NCBI RefSeq assembly: GCF_008710705.1
Contig: NZ_VYRZ01000001.1
Span: 992,001-1,056,000, forward strand
DNA length: 64,000 nucleotides
From: Microbacterium radiodurans
GTDB lineage: Bacteria; Actinomycetota; Actinomycetes; Actinomycetales; Microbacteriaceae
Reading direction: 5' to 3'
A program made the translations under genes and the position numbers. The notes beneath the pieces were generated by a model that saw only the letters and a program-made list of their open reading frames with translations, was not told the origin of the DNA and made no database searches. Below are positions 57,708 to 64,000 of the stretch, piece after piece. Each line of letters opens with the position of its first letter. Positions within the stretch are counted from its first letter, which is position 1.

Positions 57708-58703
57708 TCAGCGGTCGCGATGGTCCTCGGGATGCAGGCGGGGACCCCGGCGCGGCTCGAACGCCCCGGCGGCGTAGATGAGACGGATGACGCGCTGGCG
57801 GTGACCTCGCCAGGGCTCGAGGAGCTCGAGCATCCCGTCGTCGTCCGTGCGGTGGCCGGTCAGCGCGTAGCCGACGGTGTGGCACAGGTGGTAGTCCCCG
57901 ACACTCACGGCATCGGGATCGCCGAAGGCGCGGATGCGCGTCTCGGCCGAGGTCCACGGGCCGATGCCGGGGAGGGACGTCAGCACGCGCTCGTGCTCCT
58001 CGCCGCCGGCGTCGGCGGTGAGCGTGCGTTCGAGTGATGCGCGCCGGCGCGCTGTGGCGACCACCGTGCGCGACTGCGGGGGCTCGAGTCCGGCGCGATG
58101 CCAGACCCAGCTCGGGATCATGTGCCAGTCGGCGGGCGGGGCGAACATCGGCCGAGGTGTGGGACCGGGCGCGCGCTCGCCGCGCCACGTCACGATCGAC
58201 CGCCACGCTCCGAAAGCCTGGAGCCCCGTCACCTTCTGCTCGAAGATCGCACTCGCGAGATCATCGAAGACGCGGTCGGTCGCACCGAGTCGAAGCGCGC
58301 GATGGCGGTGGTGCGCGTCGGCGATGAGCGGATGCCGCGACGCGTCGAACCCGTCCGGGTCGTCGTCGGCGCCGCACAGTCGCGGCAGCTGATCCAGCGC
58401 CCACGCGGCGCCGGCACCCCATGCGGCGGCACGCACACGCGTGCTCCCGATCCGGAGGGCGAGGGTCGCGACGCCGAGCGGCGTCCGGGTGACCCGCCAG
58501 AGCACGTCGCCGGACACGGTCATCGTCGGGTCGTGAGCGCCGTGCTGCTGGTGCCGAACGGCGCGGAGCACGTCGGTGGGCCCGCTCGGACGGTACTCGG
58601 TCTCGAGCGGTGCGCGCTCGGGCGGACGCGGATCGCGGCCGCGTGCGGTGCGGGCGCCGGGTGCGGGATGCCGCGGCATCCGTCCCGTCGTCGCCGCAGT
58701 CAT
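57708..58703 (-). CDS. DNA-3-methyladenine glycosylase II-like (AlkA/HhH-GPD) protein
   Basis: A 331-aa repair glycosylase. An N-terminal AlkA_N-like part (HPAPGARTARG, PLETEYRPSGPTDVLRAVRHQQHGAHDPT) precedes the HhH-GPD domain: IFEQKVTGLQAFGAWRSIV near 155-173 (family Gln/Lys position), LPGIGPWTSAETRIRAFGDPDAVSVGDYHL near 243-272 with the helix-hairpin-helix GIGPWT and the catalytic Asp in VGDYH. It removes alkylated bases from DNA. ATG 58703 lies 6 nt after TAAGGT on the minus strand. Confidence 0.85.
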   Translation of the reverse strand: MTAATTGRMPRHPAPGARTARGRDPRPPERAPLETEYRPSGPTDVLRAVRHQQHGAHDPTMTVSGDVLWRVTRTPLGVATLALRIGSTRVRAAAWGAGAAWALDQLPRLCGADDDPDGFDASRHPLIADAHHRHRALRLGATDRVFDDLASAIFEQKVTGLQAFGAWRSIVTWRGERAPGPTPRPMFAPPADWHMIPSWVWHRAGLEPPQSRTVVATARRRASLERTLTADAGGEEHERVLTSLPGIGPWTSAETRIRAFGDPDAVSVGDYHLCHTVGYALTGHRTDDDGMLELLEPWRGHRQRVIRLIYAAGAFEPRRGPRLHPEDHRDR

Positions 58704-58758
58704 GCCGACACCTTACGTCGGAACCTCCGACATGCCGATCGCGGCAGCCGGGGCCAGC

Positions 58759-59466
58759 TCAGAAGCGGTCGGGCGAGGGCGTGCCGTGGCCGTAGCGGAT
58801 GACGACGTCGGCATGGCGGTCGAAGCGGTAGCCGACGCCGCGGACGGTGCGCACGATGTCCTCGTAGCGACCGAGCTTGGCGCGGAGCCGACGCACGTGG
58901 ACGTCGATGGTGCGCTCGCCGGGAGCCTCCTCGTCGCCGCCGTTGTTCCAGAGCGACTCGACGAGCTCGCCCCGCTCGATCGTGCGGCCCTCGCGCAGAA
59001 CGAGGTACTGCAGCAGCTCGAACTCCTTGAACGTGAACGCGGCGGACTCGCCGTCGATGAAGACGCGCTTGCGCGAGATGTCGACCGTCACGCCGCCCGG
59101 CACGTGGTCCTCGGCAGGCTGGTCCTGCTTGGTGCGCGCGACGGCGCTCGGCTCGTGAAGAGCGAGGCGGACGACGTCGACGTCGCGGCCACCGGCGCCG
59201 GTCGGTGCCAGCGCGACGGTCGCGTACGTCTCGGCGTGGGGGGCGAGCTCGCCCAACGTGCGACGAAGCGCCTCGACGAGCGTGGAGAGCGAGACGCCGT
59301 CCACGGCTGCCTTCGCCTCGTCGATGCCGACGTAGAGGGCGAAGCCGCGCGGCGCGGTCGTCGCCGACGCAGCGGCAGCCGGAGCGGTCGGCGCGATCGC
59401 GTGGTCCTCGACGGCGCGCAGGTGGCGGGTGGGGGCGGGGGCGGTCAGGAGTGCGGTGTTCGACAT
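58759..59466 (-). CDS. Winged-helix (OmpR-type) transcriptional regulator without a typical receiver
   Basis: A 235-aa regulator. Residues about 125-225 are a clear OmpR/PhoB C-terminal domain (VDISRKRVFIDGESAAFTFKEFELLQYLVLREG, then RTIDVHVRRLRAKLGRYEDIVRTVRGVGYRF). The N-terminal 120 residues are Ala/Pro-rich, then alpha/beta-like (GFALYVGIDEAKAAVDG), but lack the acidic pair, phospho-Asp and Lys of a receiver, so it is probably not phosphorylated. A leader ORF ending CCRMCR lies 190 nt upstream on the same strand, hinting at control by sulfur amino-acid supply. No partner kinase is adjacent. Confidence 0.82.
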   Translation of the reverse strand: MSNTALLTAPAPTRHLRAVEDHAIAPTAPAAAASATTAPRGFALYVGIDEAKAAVDGVSLSTLVEALRRTLGELAPHAETYATVALAPTGAGGRDVDVVRLALHEPSAVARTKQDQPAEDHVPGGVTVDISRKRVFIDGESAAFTFKEFELLQYLVLREGRTIERGELVESLWNNGGDEEAPGERTIDVHVRRLRAKLGRYEDIVRTVRGVGYRFDRHADVVIRYGHGTPSPDRF

Positions 59467-59655
59467 GAGAGGTTCGTCCTCGGAACGTGAACCCGGGCGG
59501 AGGGCCGGAAGCGGGTTCGGCTGTGCGTTGCGTGTCGGCCCGTGACAGGGGCCGGTGAGCGGACGTGCGGCGAGGCGTTGTGGGCCAGTTGCGCCGGCGC
59601 CCGGGGATCGGCGACCACATTCAGAAGCGGCGGCGATCAGGCGGGGTTCACCTTG

Positions 59656-59757
59656 TCAGCGGCACATTCGGCAACACATGACAGCACGCTGCGGCATCAT
59701 GATGCCGGCAGTTCCGTTCGCCTCCTGGGCGGACAGAGTGCGTGCGAGTTCAGTCAT
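59656..59757 (-). CDS. Leader peptide ending CCRMCR (putative cysteine/methionine attenuator)
   Basis: A 33-codon ORF starting with ATG at 59757, 7 nt after a CATAAT -10 box with TTGACA 18 nt further up, so the mRNA is probably leaderless. The peptide starts MTELARTLSAQEANG and ends MMPQRAVMCCRMCR; three Cys and two of its four later Met residues fall in the last seven codons. Clustered Cys codons near the end of a short 5' ORF are the mark of actinobacterial cysteine-responsive leaders. The next gene on this strand is the winged-helix regulator at 59466. Function is inferred. Confidence 0.6.
   Translation of the reverse strand: MTELARTLSAQEANGTAGIMMPQRAVMCCRMCR
59692..59707. promoter_or_regulatory. 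Perfect 16-bp palindrome within the leader ORF
   Basis: CGGCATCATGATGCCG is fully self-complementary and lies 60-65 nt downstream of the predicted start of the regulator transcript. It could be an operator (for example for the regulator itself) or a small hairpin in the RNA. Confidence 0.35.
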
Positions 59758-59764
59758 GGGCTTG

Positions 59765-59794
59765 ATTATGACGATCCGTGTCCTGATGTGTCAA
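59765..59794 (-). promoter_or_regulatory. Promoter of the leader-peptide/winged-helix unit
   Basis: TTGACA (59794-59789), 18 nt, CATAAT (59770-59765) on the minus strand: the best consensus -35/-10 pair seen in the window. Confidence 0.7.
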
Positions 59795-59846
59795 ATAGAC
59801 CGACTTCCGTGTCGGCTGCATGACGGAATGTGACAGATTGCTTACC

Positions 59847-60413
59847 GTGAGCCGCCGCATCCGCGTCGTCGGGGTCTCGGGCTCCGGCAAGAGCGTCCTC
59901 GCCGCGCGCGTCGCCGAGCGCACGGGCCTCGCGCGGCTCGAACTCGATGCCGTGTTCTGGGACGCGGGCTGGCGCATGCGCGACCTCGACGAAGCCCGCG
60001 GGCTCGTGCGCCGGTTCGTCGCAGACTACCCGGACGGCTGGGTCGTCGACGGCAACTGGACGACGCGGCTGGGCGAGCTGCTCGACGTCGGGATGCCCGA
60101 CGGCGCCGACACCGTCGTCTGGCTCGACCTGCCGCGCACGCGCGTGCTCCGTCAGGTGGTTGCTCGGACCGTGCGCCGGGGGCTTCGACACGAAGAGCTG
60201 TGGCACGGCAATCGCGAACGCCTGGGCAACCTCCTGCGCCGGGACCCGGAACGCAACATCGTCCGCTGGGCCTGGACGAATCATCCGGTGATACGCGCGC
60301 GGATGCTGGCGCGCATCGCCGCGGGGGAGGACATCGTCCGCCTGTGCACCCGCGCCGATGTGGACGCCTGGATCGCCTCTCTTCCGGCGCGCGGGCGTAG
60401 CGTGGATCCATGA
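59847..60413 (+). CDS. P-loop NTPase, adenylate-kinase/topology-modulation (FlaR)-like
   Basis: A 188-aa nucleotide-binding protein. Seen: the P-loop VVGVSGSGKSVLAARVAERTG (about residues 8-28), the short-chain kinase pattern LELDAVFWDAGWRM, GWVVDGNWTT near 65, TVVWLDLPRTRVL near 88, and a basic lid region. It resembles the family annotated as DNA topology modulation protein or shikimate/adenylate kinase-like; the true substrate is unknown. GTG 59847 lies 7 nt after CAGATT; an ATG at 59820 is also in frame. It overlaps the GNAT gene by 4 nt. Confidence 0.75.
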   Translation: MSRRIRVVGVSGSGKSVLAARVAERTGLARLELDAVFWDAGWRMRDLDEARGLVRRFVADYPDGWVVDGNWTTRLGELLDVGMPDGADTVVWLDLPRTRVLRQVVARTVRRGLRHEELWHGNRERLGNLLRRDPERNIVRWAWTNHPVIRARMLARIAAGEDIVRLCTRADVDAWIASLPARGRSVDP

Positions 60414-60703
60414 GCGAACTGACGTTCACGAACGAGACCGACGCATCCCGGTACACCCTGCACGATGGGGGAGACCTGGTGAGCGTGCTCGACTACCGCG
60501 ACGACGGGAAGAGCGTCGCCCTCACCCGGGCGTACACGATCCCCTCATTCCGCGGCCACGGGTACGCGGCCGTCGTCGTCGATCGCGCCGTCGCCGCGCT
60601 CGAGGAGGCGGGCGACCGGACGGTCGTGCCCGTCTGCTGGTACGTCGCCGACTGGTTCGAGGCCCACCCCGACCGCGCGGGCATCCTCCAGCCGCGACGC
60701 TGA
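60410..60703 (+). CDS. Small GNAT-fold N-acetyltransferase (YjdJ-like)
   Basis: A 97-aa protein of the minimal GNAT group (Gcn5-related, YjdJ type). Seen: a central beta sheet, TRAYTIPSFRGHGYAAVVVDRAVAALEEAG (residues about 40-68) with the acetyl-CoA pyrophosphate loop RGHGYA, and VCWYVADWFEAHPD near 78. The substrate is unknown. Besides overlapping the upstream gene (ATGA), it has its own TAGCGT -10 box (60398-60403) 6 nt before the ATG, so it may also be transcribed alone. Confidence 0.85.
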   Translation: MSELTFTNETDASRYTLHDGGDLVSVLDYRDDGKSVALTRAYTIPSFRGHGYAAVVVDRAVAALEEAGDRTVVPVCWYVADWFEAHPDRAGILQPRR

Positions 60704-60745
60704 CGTCCGCCTCGGCGCGGCATGCAGCCGGCCGCGACCAGTTTG

Positions 60746-60761
60746 TTGGCGAATACGCCAA
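60746..60761. promoter_or_regulatory. TTGGCG-aata-CGCCAA inverted repeat
   Basis: A 6-bp inverted repeat just upstream of the -35 box of the following LacI gene. It could be an additional operator or an activator site. Confidence 0.35.
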
Positions 60762-60766
60762 AAAGC

Positions 60767-60795
60767 TTGCGGACGCCGATCGGTACCCGTATCTT
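60767..60795 (+). promoter_or_regulatory. Promoter of the LacI/beta-galactosidase unit
   Basis: TTGCGG (60767-60772), 17 nt, TATCTT (60790-60795). The predicted start near 60802 falls on the first of two operator copies, so a bound repressor would block it. Confidence 0.65.
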
Positions 60796-60800
60796 CGTGG

Positions 60801-60838
60801 CGGAAGCGTTTCGACGGGTACTGATCGAAGCGTTTCGA
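60801..60838. promoter_or_regulatory. Two LacI-type operators
   Basis: GGAAGCGTTTCGA (60802-60814) and the full palindrome-like TCGAAGCGTTTCGA (60825-60838), centres 24 bp apart. A third copy in reverse orientation, TCGAAACGCTTCGA, lies at 61953-61966 inside the next enzyme gene. Confidence 0.75.
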
Positions 60839-60872
60839 CACCGAGCAGCAGCACACGACGAGGGAGTCAGCG

Positions 60873-61916
60873 GTGGGATCGACGGTCGGAATCGACGAGG
60901 TGGCGCGTGCCGCCGGCGTCTCGATCAGCACCGTCTCGTACGCGCTGAGCGGCAAGCGGCCGGTATCGGTCGCGACGCGCCAGCGCGTCGAACGCGCCGT
61001 CGCCGACCTCGGCTACAGCCCGAACGCACGAGCCCGCATGCTCGCCGCCCGTCGCACGCAGATCTTCGCCCTGACCGAGCCCCTGCGCCCCGACACGCAC
61101 GCGCCGACGCACATGGCGTTCGTACTCGCCGCGTCCATCGCCGCCCGCCGCAAGGAGTACGACATCCTGCTCCTGACCGAGGCCGAGGCCTCCGCCGGGA
61201 TGCAGCGGGTCGCCGACAGCGGTCTCGTCGACGCCATCCTCGTCCTCGACGTCGCTCCGAACGACGAGCGGGTCGGGCTCTCGCGCGCGATCGACACTCC
61301 GACGGTGTTCATCGGCGTCCCCACCGACACCGCGGGACTCGTCTGCGTCGACCTCGACTTCGCGGCGGCCACGCGCCGGGCGGTCGACGCGCTCGCGGAC
61401 GCCGGTCACACCCGCATCGGTCTGCTCGGACACACCCCGGAGGCCTACGAGCTGTCGAACTTCCCGCCGCGCGTGCGCGACGCCTTCCGGCACTGCAGCG
61501 CTGAGCGCGGTGTGACCGCGCAGGTGCGCATCCCGGACGGCCCGGGCGCCGCCTCCGAGCGGTTCCGCCGGGCGGCGAGCGATCTGATCGAGGGTGGCGC
61601 GACCGGCATCCTCGTGCAGGGGAACGAAGAAGCCCATCTGAGTGTGCTCGCCGAGGCGGAGCGTCGTGGCCTGCGCATCCCGGCCGACCTGTCGCTGCTC
61701 TCCCTCGCCGCCACGCACGACACCGGGTCGCTGCCGGTGCCGCTCACGGCGATCCCGCTGGTGCCCCAGGACTCGTGCGATCTCGCGGTAGAGCTGGCAG
61801 CGCGGCTGGCCGCCGGCGAGAAGGTCGCCCCCGGCATCCGTCTCATCGACCCGCTGTTCGTCGACCGCGGCTCGATCGCGTCGCCCGCCGCATCCCCCAC
61901 CCGCCCGACCGCCTGA
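60873..61916 (+). CDS. LacI family transcriptional regulator
   Basis: A 347-aa repressor-type protein. The helix-turn-helix and hinge read VGIDEVARAAGVSISTVSYALSGKRPVSVATRQRV (residues about 5-39), then a sugar-binding domain with HTRIGLLGHTPEAYELSNFPPRVRDAFR near 188 and a variant C-terminal DLSLLSLAATHD. Three matching operators, two in its own promoter and one at the start of the beta-galactosidase gene, indicate autorepression and control of that gene, probably relieved by a galactoside. The start is GTG 60873. Confidence 0.88.
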   Translation: MGSTVGIDEVARAAGVSISTVSYALSGKRPVSVATRQRVERAVADLGYSPNARARMLAARRTQIFALTEPLRPDTHAPTHMAFVLAASIAARRKEYDILLLTEAEASAGMQRVADSGLVDAILVLDVAPNDERVGLSRAIDTPTVFIGVPTDTAGLVCVDLDFAAATRRAVDALADAGHTRIGLLGHTPEAYELSNFPPRVRDAFRHCSAERGVTAQVRIPDGPGAASERFRRAASDLIEGGATGILVQGNEEAHLSVLAEAERRGLRIPADLSLLSLAATHDTGSLPVPLTAIPLVPQDSCDLAVELAARLAAGEKVAPGIRLIDPLFVDRGSIASPAASPTRPTA

Positions 61917-61942
61917 TCGCCGCACCCGGAGGACATCGACCC

Positions 61943-64000
61943 ATGCCCGAGATCGAAACGCTTCGACTGGACGACAGCGGTCTGTGGTTCGGCGGCGACT
62001 ACAACCCCGAGCAGTGGGACACCGCGACACTCGCCGAGGACGTCGAGCTCATGACGCGCGCCCACGTCGACACCGCCACGGTCGGCGTCTTCGCGTGGTC
62101 GTCGCTCGAGCCGCGGCCGGGGGAGTACCGCTTAGACTGGCTCGACGAGGCGCTCGACCGCCTGCACGCGGCCGGCGTGCGGGTCATCCTGGCGACGCCC
62201 ACCGCGTCGCCGCCGCCGTGGCTCTCGCGGCTGCACCCCGAAGCGCTGCCGATCACGGAGGACGGCGTTCGCCTGCTCCACGGCAGCCGCGACACGTACA
62301 ACCCCGCAGCACCCGCCTACCGCGCCGCCGCGGAGCGGATCACCCGCGCTCTCGCTGAGCGCTACCGCGATCACCCGGCCCTGGCGATGTGGCACGTGCA
62401 CAACGAATACGGCACCGTCTCGTACGGGCCCGAGACCGACCGGGCCTTCCGAGCCTGGCTGCAGGAGCGCTACGACGACCTCGACGCACTCAACGCGACG
62501 TGGAACACCGCGTTCTGGTCGCAGGGGTACGCCGACTGGCAGGACGTCTGCGCGCCGCAGCGGACTCAGTACCTGCCGAACCCATCTCACCTGCTCGATT
62601 TCCGGCGCTTCAGCGCCGACGTCCTGCTCGAGTGCTTCCGCGACCAGGCGCGCATCCTGCGCGAGGTGACCCCCGCGGTGCCCCTGACGACGAACTTCAT
62701 CCTGCCGACGTGGAACCACTACGACGCCTGGGCGTTCGCCGCGGAGGTCGACGTGGTCGCGATCGACCACTACCCGAGCGACATCGGGCCGCGGGGCGAG
62801 GCGCAGGTGGCCTTCGGCGCCGATCTCGCACGCTCGTTCGCCGGTGGTCGGCCGTGGCTGCTCATGGAGCAGGCGACGAGCCTCACCTACGACTACGCCG
62901 CGGGTCGCTTCGTACCGAAGGCGCCCGGACGCCTGCGTCGGAACACCCATCAGTACATCTCCCGCGGCTCGTTCGGCTCGCTGTTCTTCCAGTGGCGCGC
63001 ACCGCTCGTGGGGGCCGAGTTCTTCCACTCCGCGATGGTTCCCCACGTCGGCGCCGATTCGCGCGGCTACCGTGAGATCGCCGCGCTGGGCGCCGAGCTG
63101 GCGGGTCTCGCCGAGCTCGCCGCGAGTCCCGCGTCCGGAGCCGTCGTCGACGCCCGCGTCGCGATCGTCTGGAGCGCGGATGCCTGGTGGGCGAGCGAGA
63201 CCCGGGCGATGCCCTCGAACGACATCGCCTTCCTTCCGGCCGTGACCGCCGTCCACGAGGCGCTCTGGGCTGCCGGACACACCGTCGACATCGTCTCGCC
63301 CGACGGCGACCTGAGCGGGTACGACGTCGTCCTGGTGCCGAGTCTCATCCCGGTCTCCGACGAGCAGCGGACCCGCTTCGAGCGGTTCGTGCGCGCGGGC
63401 GGCCACCTCGCGGTCTGGTATCTCTCGGGCACGACCGACGAGCATCTGCGGGTGCGCACGGGGTCGTTCTCGGCCGCGTTCGCCGAGCTCGCCGGCATCC
63501 GGGTCGAGGAGCACGTTCCGCTCCACCCCGGCATCGGCATCACGCTCGACGACGGTTCGCACGCCGAGGCCTGGAGCGAGGTCCTCCAGGCGCCCGACGC
63601 CGAGATCGTCGCGGCGTACACCGACGACGCGCATCCCGTGCTGCCGGCCGGATCTCCTGCGATCACGCGACGCGAGGTCGGCTCGGGCGTCGTGCACTAC
63701 ATCTCGACCCGTCTGGATGCCGCGGCCCTCCGCGCGCACCTCGAGCGCATCCTCGACGGCGCCGGCGTGGCCGCGCCGACGTCGGTCGCGGGAGACGGTC
63801 TCGAGATCGTCCGCCGCCGTGCCGGCTCCGACATCTACCTCTACGTCCTGAACCACACCGACGAGGAGCGCGTCGTCCCCGCCCGGGGCGTCGAGCTGCT
63901 CACCGCCGCCGAGGTGGAGGGCGAGATCGCCGTCGCCGCCGGCGGGCTCCGCATCGTCCGAGAACACCGAACCGCACCTCGCACCGACACCGACACCGCG
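61943..64000 (+). CDS. Beta-galactosidase, GH42 (truncated by window end)
   Basis: A glycoside hydrolase family 42 enzyme; 686 codons are present with no stop before the window ends, close to the full family length (about 650-690 aa). Seen: FGGDYNPEQW (residues 17-25), TPTASPPPWL near 85, the acid/base Glu in WHVHNEYG (E155), the nucleophile in LLMEQAT (E309), then a trimerisation (GATase-like) domain from about 400 and a C-terminal beta domain. It cleaves beta-galactosides, probably plant-derived oligosaccharides, in the cytoplasm. ATG 61943 follows GGAGGA; codons 4-8 contain a LacI-type operator. Confidence 0.92.
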   Translation, partial: MPEIETLRLDDSGLWFGGDYNPEQWDTATLAEDVELMTRAHVDTATVGVFAWSSLEPRPGEYRLDWLDEALDRLHAAGVRVILATPTASPPPWLSRLHPEALPITEDGVRLLHGSRDTYNPAAPAYRAAAERITRALAERYRDHPALAMWHVHNEYGTVSYGPETDRAFRAWLQERYDDLDALNATWNTAFWSQGYADWQDVCAPQRTQYLPNPSHLLDFRRFSADVLLECFRDQARILREVTPAVPLTTNFILPTWNHYDAWAFAAEVDVVAIDHYPSDIGPRGEAQVAFGADLARSFAGGRPWLLMEQATSLTYDYAAGRFVPKAPGRLRRNTHQYISRGSFGSLFFQWRAPLVGAEFFHSAMVPHVGADSRGYREIAALGAELAGLAELAASPASGAVVDARVAIVWSADAWWASETRAMPSNDIAFLPAVTAVHEALWAAGHTVDIVSPDGDLSGYDVVLVPSLIPVSDEQRTRFERFVRAGGHLAVWYLSGTTDEHLRVRTGSFSAAFAELAGIRVEEHVPLHPGIGITLDDGSHAEAWSEVLQAPDAEIVAAYTDDAHPVLPAGSPAITRREVGSGVVHYISTRLDAAALRAHLERILDGAGVAAPTSVAGDGLEIVRRRAGSDIYLYVLNHTDEERVVPARGVELLTAAEVEGEIAVAAGGLRIVREHRTAPRTDTDTA
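61953..61966. promoter_or_regulatory. Intragenic LacI-type operator in the beta-galactosidase start
   Basis: TCGAAACGCTTCGA is the reverse complement of the operator at 60825-60838. It spans codons 4-8 of the beta-galactosidase gene and could act as a roadblock or looping site about 1.1 kb from the promoter copies. Confidence 0.7.

Noticed and set aside
59542..59833. Two overlapping plus-strand frames of about 92 codons
   Set aside because: No promoter or ribosome site, unlike codon bias, and they run antisense to the leader peptide and its promoter.
1..64000. CRISPR arrays, insertion sequences, prophage, toxin-antitoxin or defence genes
   Set aside because: No regularly spaced repeats, transposase, integrase or defence-like proteins could be recognised. 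Base composition is even throughout.

Overview
The window is about 70% GC, and its gene content and codon use point to an actinobacterium of the family Microbacteriaceae, most likely Microbacterium or a close relative. The evidence is dense short transcription units, frequent GTG starts, many TAnnnT -10 boxes only 6-8 nt upstream of start codons (leaderless mRNAs), and actinobacterial regulatory sites (CIRCE plus HAIR, a Zur-type box, a DtxR-type box). I see no rRNA, CRISPR array, insertion sequence, prophage or integrase. This reads as ordinary chromosome rather than an island.

Layout. 0-5 kb: sulfur amino-acid genes (metY, a nitroreductase, then a cystathionine beta-synthase/metB pair preceded by a tiny Cys-rich leader peptide). 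5-8 kb: a FUSC exporter, a PadR regulator with a clear operator, and a secreted Gly/Asn-rich repeat protein. 8-13.5 kb: an L-arabinose locus (LacI regulator, FGGY kinase, araA, mutarotase) without araD. 13.5-20.4 kb: small membrane proteins, tRNA-Arg(ACG), an alditol-oxidase-like flavoenzyme, a second FUSC protein, L-serine dehydratase and an Hsp20 gene under CIRCE/HAIR sites. 20.4-29.2 kb: MarR, a DUF2207 protein, a CaCA exchanger, a VOC protein, a lytic transglycosylase, luxS and a PepSY reductase-like protein. 29.3-35.6 kb: a beta-glucoside-type PTS permease, a flavin reductase/methyltransferase fusion divergent from an XRE-cupin regulator, and pgi. 35.6-40.6 kb: a zinc uptake cluster of aztABCD type with two AztD-like proteins and a Zur-like box. 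40.7-49.3 kb: two convergent MFS transporters, a two-component system with a DUF4097 protein, a HAD phosphatase and an aldo/keto reductase. 49.3-57.4 kb: an S9 peptidase, a YidC paralogue, a DUF805 protein and a siderophore ABC importer with a DtxR-type box. 57.4-64 kb: an AlkA-like glycosylase, an OmpR-type winged-helix regulator behind a second Cys-rich leader peptide, a P-loop kinase, a GNAT protein, and a LacI regulator followed by a GH42 beta-galactosidase that runs off the window.

The least explained material is intergenic. (i) Two elements with the same architecture lie on the minus strand at about 22.72-22.86 and 44.36-44.49 kb. Each has a promoter with identical 16-nt spacing and 11-bp direct repeats, a 5' hairpin, a shared 14-16 nt box and a terminator-like stem; they look like paralogous small RNAs or RNA leaders. 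(ii) Two short ORFs, one ending in CRCCR and one in CCRMCR, look like cysteine-sensing leader peptides. (iii) A dispersed 62-bp palindromic repeat occurs three times (7096, 31436, 33811). Functions named here come from reading sequence motifs; no database search was run.
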